Below the pieces are notes generated by a model, which ran no database searches, was not told the DNA's origin, and was given only the letters and a program-made list of their open reading frames with translations. The position numbers were made by a program, and so were the translations under genes. Shown piece by piece: positions 57,440 through 64,000 of a DNA stretch of 64,000 nt. The stretch spans positions 12,383,156-12,447,155 of the forward strand of contig NC_081547.1 in assembly GCF_901000735.1 (NCBI RefSeq). The letters are read 5' to 3'. Position 1 is the stretch's first letter. Each line of letters starts with the position of its first letter. This DNA is from Corylus avellana. Taxonomy: Eukaryota; Streptophyta; Magnoliopsida; Fagales; Betulaceae.

Positions 57440-57765
57440 AAGCCGTATACCATTTAGAGAGAGTATATTTTATAAAAACACATAATCTTTTTCATATCGA
57501 GGCAATGTGGGATGTCACAATAAGCGTGTATAAGCACATGAGGGTCGCCAACGAGGACGCTGGGTCCTAAGATGAGGTGGTTCCACATTGCCTAGGCATG
57601 GAAAATATTATGTGTTTATATGGAATATACTCTCTCCAAATGATATGAAGTCTTTTGAGGGTAAACCCAATAATAAAACCATGCGGGCTTCGCCCAAAGC
57701 GGACAATATCATACCACTTGGAATAAGGGTGTTATATATGGTATCAGAGACATAGCCTAGCCTGA
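57440..57765. repeat. LTR-like repeat, inverted then direct
   Basis: 57565-57745 reads CACATTGCCTAGGCATGGAAAATATTATGTG... AGCGGACAATATCATACC...GGGTGTTATA and is followed by TGGTATCAGAGAC, a tRNA-Met primer site, so it is the end of an LTR. The start of the same sequence occurs inverted at 57440-57520 (ATATTTTATAAAAACACATAATC...GGCAATGTGGGATGTCACA). A direct copy lies at 58365-58540. Confidence 0.55.
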
Positions 57766-57783
57766 GATGGAGGGAGCGTGCAC

Positions 57784-58317
57784 TAGGGGTGGGCAAATTA
57801 ACCGAACCGATATTAACCGTAACCGATAGTTATCGGTCGGTAATCGGTTAAAATTTTTATACCGATAAGCTTATCGGTCGGTTAAAAATTTTTTATCGAA
57901 AAACCGATATGACCGATAAGCTATTTTAATTTTTAATTTTTTAGAATTTTATATTTATTATTGTAAAAAAAAAAAAAAAAAAAAAAACACTTCAATAAGC
58001 TATTTTAGCCAAAAATATACTCTAAAATAACTAATTTTTAATCAACTATTTTAGGTTTTAGCCAAACAAAACGTATTTGGGCCTCCAAAATAATTAATTT
58101 TTAGCCCAATTAGCAACCAGTAAAAGCACAATAAAAAGCTCACAAAAGCCCAAACCGATTTAACAGACCGGTTAACCGATTACCGATATGACCGATAATT
58201 TTCAGTTAATACGTCTTATCGGTTGGTAATCGGTTAGGATTTGGTTAACCGATAGCTTATCGGTTAACCGACCGATAAGCCCATTAATCGGTCCGAACCG
58301 ACCAATACCTAGCCCTA
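57784..58317. mobile_element. Non-autonomous hAT element, 534 bp, with 8-bp target duplication
   Basis: The ends TAGGGGTGGG and CCTAGCCCTA are imperfect inverted repeats. Flanks GCGTGCAC (57776-57783) and GCTTGCAC (58318-58325) match at 7 of 8. Subterminal regions are filled with ATCGGTCGGT, CGGTTAACCGA and CCGATAAGC words in both orientations, as in the larger element at 8765-10487. No coding capacity. It splits an LTR-like repeat. Confidence 0.75.
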
Positions 58318-58329
58318 GCTTGCACAAGC

Positions 58330-58545
58330 CCATGAGGGTCGCGAGCGAGGACGTTGGGTCCTAAGATTGGGTGATTGTGATGTCCCACATTGCCTGGGCA
58401 TGAAAAATATTATGTGTTTATATGGAATATACTCTCTCTAAGTAGTATGAGGCATTTTGGGGGTAAATCCAATAATAAAACCGTGCGGATTTTGCCCAGA
58501 GTGGACAATATCATAGTACTTGGAGTAGGGGTGTTACATTGACAG
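58330..58545 (+). repeat. LTR-like repeat, second direct copy
   Basis: GAGGGTCGCGAGCGAGGACG..GGGTCCTAAGAT...TGATGTCCCACATTGCCTGGGC...AATATTATGTGTTTATATGGAATATACTCTCTC...GGGTGTTACA repeats 57540-57735 with substitutions. The TG(ATGTCCCACATTG)...GTTACA form suggests a small LTR of about 170 bp. Confidence 0.55.
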
Positions 58546-59516
58546 TGCCTTTTCAATAAAAGAATTACTGATATGGTTTGGTAGTGGGGCAAATCAATAT
58601 CAAAATGAACCAGCTCTGTAGTAATAATGTTGAGATTGGAGTCCAAAATAGTTGCCTTCAAGGACCTTTAAAACAAAGGAATCATCTTGATTTCGAATAT
58701 CACTATAGATTTCGAATATCCCTTATAGTGATGAAGCCGTCACAGTTGGACCCAAACCATCCAAACGCTAGTGAGTTCTTCCGAACCCAAGAGAGAGATA
58801 ATGGTTCTTTTGATTTTGAGAGAGAAGAGAGAGAGTGACTGAGCTCAGATAGTGAGAGGGAGTAAGGGGGAGAAGGAGAAACGGAGTGGTTGGGAAGTTT
58901 CAAAATGCGGACAAAGGAGAGAGAGATAAGGTGTTTCTTTTCATTTTGGAATTTTTTTTTTAGAAAATGAATCTGACAGAGGAGACAGAATCTATGCTTC
59001 TTTTCATTTAAAATTTTTTTTCATGCAGGTGTTGATGGGCAAAATGTAGTCAATTGATTGCATTGTAGCATTGCCTGCCCTATTCAATTATATATAGTCC
59101 TACGTAAGTCTTCTTAACTTTAGTCGTCTCCCATCATAGGCAAACGGGTCAACCCGACATCTGTAAAGAGAGATGAGTCGGGCCGGCCCAACAACTACCG
59201 GGTGCAACGTCATCTAACGAATGGGCTGGCAGGAGCGTGAGGTGGGCCGGTAAGCGGTCATTTTCAAGATTTCATCCACCGACACAATCAGACTCGTCAG
59301 AAATAAGAATCATTTATTTTTTTGCTTCCATTGTTTCCTTCCTCCCATAGTCCCATTATACAAATCTAAACAGTCTCGACCAGTCCTGCGTCACGATCTT
59401 TCTTCCGAATGAAAACAATGCGCCTTCGCTTAAATCTCCCGTAATTCTTTGTTGCGTTCGTTGTCAGCCAGTCAATCGGCCACGCCGTCAGTTGATTCGG
59501 GGAAAGCGAAAGCGAG
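58546..59516. other. Upstream region of the O-fucosyltransferase gene
   Basis: Contains GA-rich stretches (58790-58930) and presumably the promoter and leader of the next gene. No separate gene is supported; frames here are low-complexity shadows. Confidence 0.4.
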
Positions 59517-62500
59517 ATGGAGAGAGATTCGTCGTCAGACGAAGAGGAAGACCGCCAGAACCTGATCCCGCAAAACGACGACGTCAAGCACCACCTCCCC
59601 TCCCCCCGTCGCTCCGCCTTCCACATCGACGATCTCCACTCCACAGTACGCCGCCGTTTTGCCCTCCTCCACTTCAACAAGAGGTATCTCCTCGCTGTCC
59701 TCCTCCCCCTCCTCATCCTCGTCCTCTACTTCTCCACCGACATCCACAGCCTCTTCCCCTCCCACCTCCGATTCGACCGCATGCGCGAGTCCGAACTGCG
59801 CGCTCTCTATTTGCTGCGACAACAGCAATTGGGGCTTTTCACGTTGTGGAACACCTCCCAATTGCGCACCGACAACAATTCCTTCGCTCCGTCGACCGCA
59901 TTGCTCGACGATGTTAAATCCGCCGTGCTCAAGCAAATTTCCTTGAACAAACAGATTCAGCAGGTTCTCTTGTCGCCCCACCGGCCCGCCAACGGTTCCG
60001 TGTCCGAGTCCGAAGCCGATTTTCAGGATCCGAGTTTCGGCGCTGGATATGGTTTCAATAGGTGTAGAAAGGTGGATCAGAAGCTGAACGAGCGAAGAAC
60101 CATTGAATGGAAGCCCAAATCGAATAAGTACTTATTCGCAATCTGCGTGTCGGGGCAGATGTCCAACCATTTGATTTGCTTGGAGAAGCACATGTTCTTT
60201 GCGGCTCTGCTCAACCGGGTTTTGGTCATTCCGAGCTCCAAAGTGGATTACCAGTACAGCAAAGTGTTGGATATTGAACACGTTAACAAATGCTTGGGAA
60301 GAAAGGTGGTTGTTTCGTTTGAGGAGTTCTCTGAGGCTAGGAAGAATCACATGCACATAGATAGAGTTATATGTTATTTTTCTCAGCCTCAGCCTTGCTA
60401 CGCGGATGATGACCATATTAAGAAGCTGAAATCGTTGGGGATTTCGATGGGAAAGCCTGAGCCAGCTTGGGTTGAGGATATTAAGAAGCCGACCAAGAGG
60501 ACCGTTCAAGATGTTCAGTCTAAGTTCGGTTCAGACGACGATGTGATTGCAATTGGAGATGTTTTCTACGCGGATGTGGAGCAAGATTGGGTGATGCAGC
60601 CTGGTGGTCCTATAGCCCATAAATGCAAGACATTGATCGAACCCAGTCGTCTTATTATGCTTACGGCCCAGCGTTTTATTCAAACATTCTTGGGAAAGAA
60701 CTTCATATCACTTCACTTCCGGAGACACGGGTTTTTGAAGTTCTGGTATGTTGTATGTTTTCCCTTTCCCTACTTTTCCAAATGCCGATATGCGTCTCTT
60801 AGATTATGATTGACATCATGGAAGTAGGCGATTTTCTTGTTGCTATGCACATTTAACATATGTTTTAATCATGAATCTTCAAATTGTTCTATACCTTTTA
60901 GCCTTACCCAGTTGCGCAACTTATTTTCATAATAAAAAAAAGTTCATTCCCCAGGCAATGTGTTTTTAGTAATATAGGGCTGTAAGGTCTGTTGCTGTTT
61001 CCAATTAGTTATGAGTGGTGTGTGCTAAGAGATCCTAAGTTCTTATGCTGGGAGGAAAGGCTGCTGTGCACTCTGGAACCATTGGGTGGTAACTTGCATT
61101 GTATAATTTGTATGTGCTTAATTTTTATCACAAATATTGCTTTCACTTCCTTAGGTTAGATGTACCCTTTATCCTTGCCTGAGAAAAATGGAACATTTCA
61201 GGTTGAGTTAATTAGCTACATAGATTATGTTTGAGCTTCCCTTAAATTGAGATGCGACAACTTGGTGATATTTCACAATTCATATGAATAAGTGATTCAT
61301 GCTACCTGTAAGTTGCACTTTCAATGATTGGATGGTGGGCTTGTAGCTTTTGAGCAAATGTAACATTTTATTTGCATATAGTGTATGCATGTGTCTGCAT
61401 ATACTTGCTGAGAAAGACTTTACATCTCAGTGCCTCTAATAATTCTTGTTTATTTTTCTTAGCAATGTTAAAACGCCAAGCTGCTTTTTTCCCATTCCTC
61501 AAGCTGCGGACTGCATCATTCGAATAGTTGAAAAAGCCAACACACCAGTTATATATCTTTCAACTGATGCAGCAGAAAGTGAAACTAGTTTGCTGCAGTC
61601 GCTAGTCGTGCTGAATGGGAAGGCCGTACCACTTGTTAAAAGGCCTCCTCGTAATTCAGCTGAAAAATGGGATGCTTTGTTATACAGACATGGCCTCGAG
61701 GATGATTCTCAGGTGAATTATGCTTCTTTCTTTTCCTTTCCATATATTCTTTAGCTTGGGTGATACTTACTAATGGGTGGTGGTATGAGGAACACAAGAG
61801 TTGACCCCAACTTTCTGACCCAATGGGGTATAGCCATTTCCCTACCCATGAACCTCTTTATTTAAAGGCGTGATTTGATGCCAATCTTCTGGTCCAACCC
61901 TTTAGAGACTTTGGTGGTGGTACTACTTGGCACCTTCTGATTTATTTTTGTCTATTTGAGGGTCTTTATTCAACACATATGGGCCATGTGGGAAAAAGCT
62001 ATAATGGAGCACCACACTGTTTTTCTTGATTATATTTTACTAATAGATGCACATTGGTCGGCCCTTTTTTACATTTTATGGTCCAAATGATAGAGGTTTA
62101 TTTTTAATTTTTTAATGTTCTGAATTTGAAGATTCTCTTTGTCTAGCATAAGTTTTTGATAATATAGTTATTCATACAATGAAAGTATACGACCATTGGA
62201 ACTTTTAATACTTTAGTTTTTCTACATCCTAGATGTTCTAGATTTGTTTGATGGTGGATCAGTGCATGGTCTATTGGTAGCTGTCATTGTTTACCACAAA
62301 CGATGTTGACAAGACACTGCTTCTAGATTGTGTTTTAGATGTTTTGCATGCTTTTGTACCCTAAATTAAAGCATCTTGATCTCCATGTGACAATCCTATC
62401 TGAGCACCTTGATTACTGACTCTCAAAATTCATATTGGGGGACAAGACCTTCTCCATATTGGGCTCGAGTCTGTTGTCACTTGTCGGCCATGAAATAGTG

Positions 62501-63273
62501 CAAGTCAGTATTTTTTTTTCTTTCTTTCCTAAAAAAAGTGTTGGAGGTGGCGATGGATGGGAGTAAGCACCTAATCAGATGAGACTCCCTCTCTTTGCAA
62601 GCCTAAACTTGCGGGCACCAGTCTATTGATCTGAGTGAACAAGGGCAAGAGCATGAGAAGAATTAGAACAGTTGTTTTGTAAGCTTCCTGGCAAGACAAC
62701 TTGCAGACATTTTTTTGAATGAAATAGAACCACTAAGAAGGAAACAATTATTCTTGACTAGACTACTAAGTATCTTAGGAAGCGGGTGTCCTAGCCACAT
62801 GGGCCATACGTCACGGCTCACATTTGTGTTGAACAAGCCTCAGTATCTTCGTGTTGCACATAGGATTGGTACTTTGATATCGTACTAAATTTCAATTATG
62901 TGCTTAAAACATTTGATTTACCCTGTTGGTCTGGACAGTCTAAAGAAATTATCTGAACCCAATAATCTTAGGAGAGTTGTGATTGCTGCATGATAAACAC
63001 TATTAACACTTTTAAGTCCTTTTGGCTGTCCTACATGCATTGTCTGGATTTTAAATCCATGTATTTACATGCATTATCTGGATTTTCATCTTGAAGGTGG
63101 AAGCTATGCTGGATAAGACAATATGTGCCATGTCTAGTGTGTTCATTGGAGCCCCTGGATCCACTTTCACAGAGGACATCTTGCGACTTCGGAAAGACTG
63201 GCGTTCGGCATCTATGTGTGATCAGTACCTCTGCCAAGGTGAAGAGCCAAACTTTATAGCGGATAATGAATGA
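59517..63273 (+). CDS. Plant O-fucosyltransferase family protein
   Basis: Three exons, 59517-60745, 61463-61712 and 63097-63273; 1656 bp, 551 residues. It is a type II Golgi-type protein: a short acidic cytosolic tail (MERDSSSDEEED), one signal anchor at about 57-75 (YLLAVLLPLLILVLYF), a stem, then a GDP-fucose protein O-fucosyltransferase-like domain from about residue 205. Family landmarks include YLFAICVSGQMSNHLICLEKHM, the HFRRHGFLKFC sequence at about 400-410 (the variant of the catalytic HxRRxD-type loop found in this clade), VIYLSTDAAESE and the terminal FIGAPGSTFTEDILRLR. Plant members modify cell-wall glycans or proteins, but most, including this group, have no proven substrate. It resembles the two-gene Arabidopsis group around At4g17430 and At5g50420 from memory. 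The ATG is the first in frame; upstream GC-rich leader frames are shadows. Confidence 0.9.
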
Positions 63274-64000
63274 AGAAGATACAGAAATTGAATTGATATT
63301 GTGTGAATTAAGAGGCCATTTCTTTATGCTCCTCTGTTCGATGGTTTGCCCAGAAATTCGTTGACAGCTAGTGTATGATAATAGCATTTTTGTTCTATTT
63401 GATGTTTTAACCTCCCCCGAGTATGATTTTTGTGCTGCACATGGTGCTTGTTAATCTGGCTTCGTACCTCCATGTCACACCGAAATCAATATTTGGGTTG
63501 TAAACTACTTATTATTGGTGTAAGTAATAGATTTTTTTTGGGTCTTTTACTCTTTTTCCTGGCGAAAGATTGTTGTTGTACGGAAACAAATTTGTACACG
63601 AAAACATACAGCAGTTATCAAGGCTAATGTGGCTTAATGGGGTGGGTCATCATTTCATCAGCAGATTAAGCCATCAGACCTGCTAACTGCGCCGGGCTAT
63701 CAAGAGATTTAATTATCATAGAACAAAGGGGATTTTTGTTGCAGGTTCTACAAGCCAGCGGCTTGTGCAGTAAAACAACCTTTTGAAGGCGCTGGAGTTG
63801 TGCATCCTACATGAAAGTAGGAAACAGATCTGGCCACACCCATGACAATAAAAATAAGCAGAGAAACCCCCTTTCTAACCACTATTTTAGTGTCAATGTT
63901 TTTTCAAACTATCAGTCGTCTCGATGTATCTTCTAAATTAAATTATCAAGAAATGTTAATATCTCTTAACGCAAACAAAAAGACAAAAATGAATTTAAAG
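63274..64000. other. 3' flank of the O-fucosyltransferase gene
   Basis: Probable 3' UTR followed by intergenic DNA to the end of the window. No other gene is seen. Confidence 0.5.

Noticed and set aside
57295..57745. Cassandra-type element with an LTR-borne 5S RNA promoter
   Set aside because: The repeat has an LTR-like start and a Met-tRNA primer site, but no 5S rRNA-like block is visible.
59492..59981. Pro-rich and Ser-rich frames over the O-fucosyltransferase exon 1
   Set aside because: GC-rich shadows of the first exon in other frames; only the frame from 59517 continues into a conserved protein.
1..64000. CRISPR arrays, operons or bacterial defence systems
   Set aside because: The window is plant nuclear DNA with introns; there are no regularly spaced short repeats with unique spacers, and the repeats seen are transposon ends.

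Overview
The window is nuclear DNA from a flowering plant, almost certainly a eudicot and, by gene and repeat style, probably a woody rosid (inference; the species cannot be read from the sequence). The evidence is GT-AG introns in AT-rich DNA, plant-specific gene families (APUM23-type Pumilio, ATL RING-H2 proteins, plant O-fucosyltransferase, UBC33/34-type E2) and dense plant transposons. Three runs of N (35611-35710, 42042-42298, 44525-44624) mark scaffold gaps.

Layout. 1-8760 is a gene-free cluster of LTR-retrotransposon remnants (a solo LTR with target-site duplication, two palindromic LTR arrangements) plus two MITEs. 8765-10487 is a decayed non-autonomous hAT-like element. 11459-17715 is a ten-exon gene for a nucleolar Pumilio protein (APUM23) with a 282-bp miniature LTR element in intron 6. 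18231-18470 (minus) is a small secreted-peptide precursor with a CLE/IDA-like C-terminus. 20000-26895 is a membrane-anchored ubiquitin-conjugating enzyme (UBC33/34 type) with a probable 2.9-kb leader intron full of repeats. 28888-29476 is a two-exon plant protein of unknown function. 30372-31298 and 39041-39490 (both minus) are two ATL-type RING-H2 E3 ligase genes, the second much shorter, separated by MITEs and a broken LINE. 40000-45600 is repeat-rich and gap-broken. 45961-53716 is a seven-exon gene for a probable plastid protein with NUMOD3 motifs; its 3.7-kb intron 5 holds a structurally complete gag-only LTR element. 54000-59400 is again repeats, including a second copy of the miniature LTR element and a short hAT element. 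59517-63273 is a three-exon Golgi O-fucosyltransferase-family gene.

The genes are independent eukaryotic units with no operon-like logic. UBC33 (ER E2) and the two ATL membrane E3s all belong to the ubiquitin system, but nothing in the sequence shows that they act together. For the four multi-exon genes I joined exons by hand at GT-AG sites; all joins keep the frame and the total CDS lengths are multiples of three (774, 240, 567 and 552 codons including stop). The most notable structures are the gag-only retroelement with intact LTRs, primer site, polypurine tract and 5-bp target duplication; the two 280-bp miniature LTR elements; the palindromic LTR structures; a long near-perfect hairpin next to an assembly gap; and a direct duplication abutting a 100-N gap that looks like an assembly artefact.
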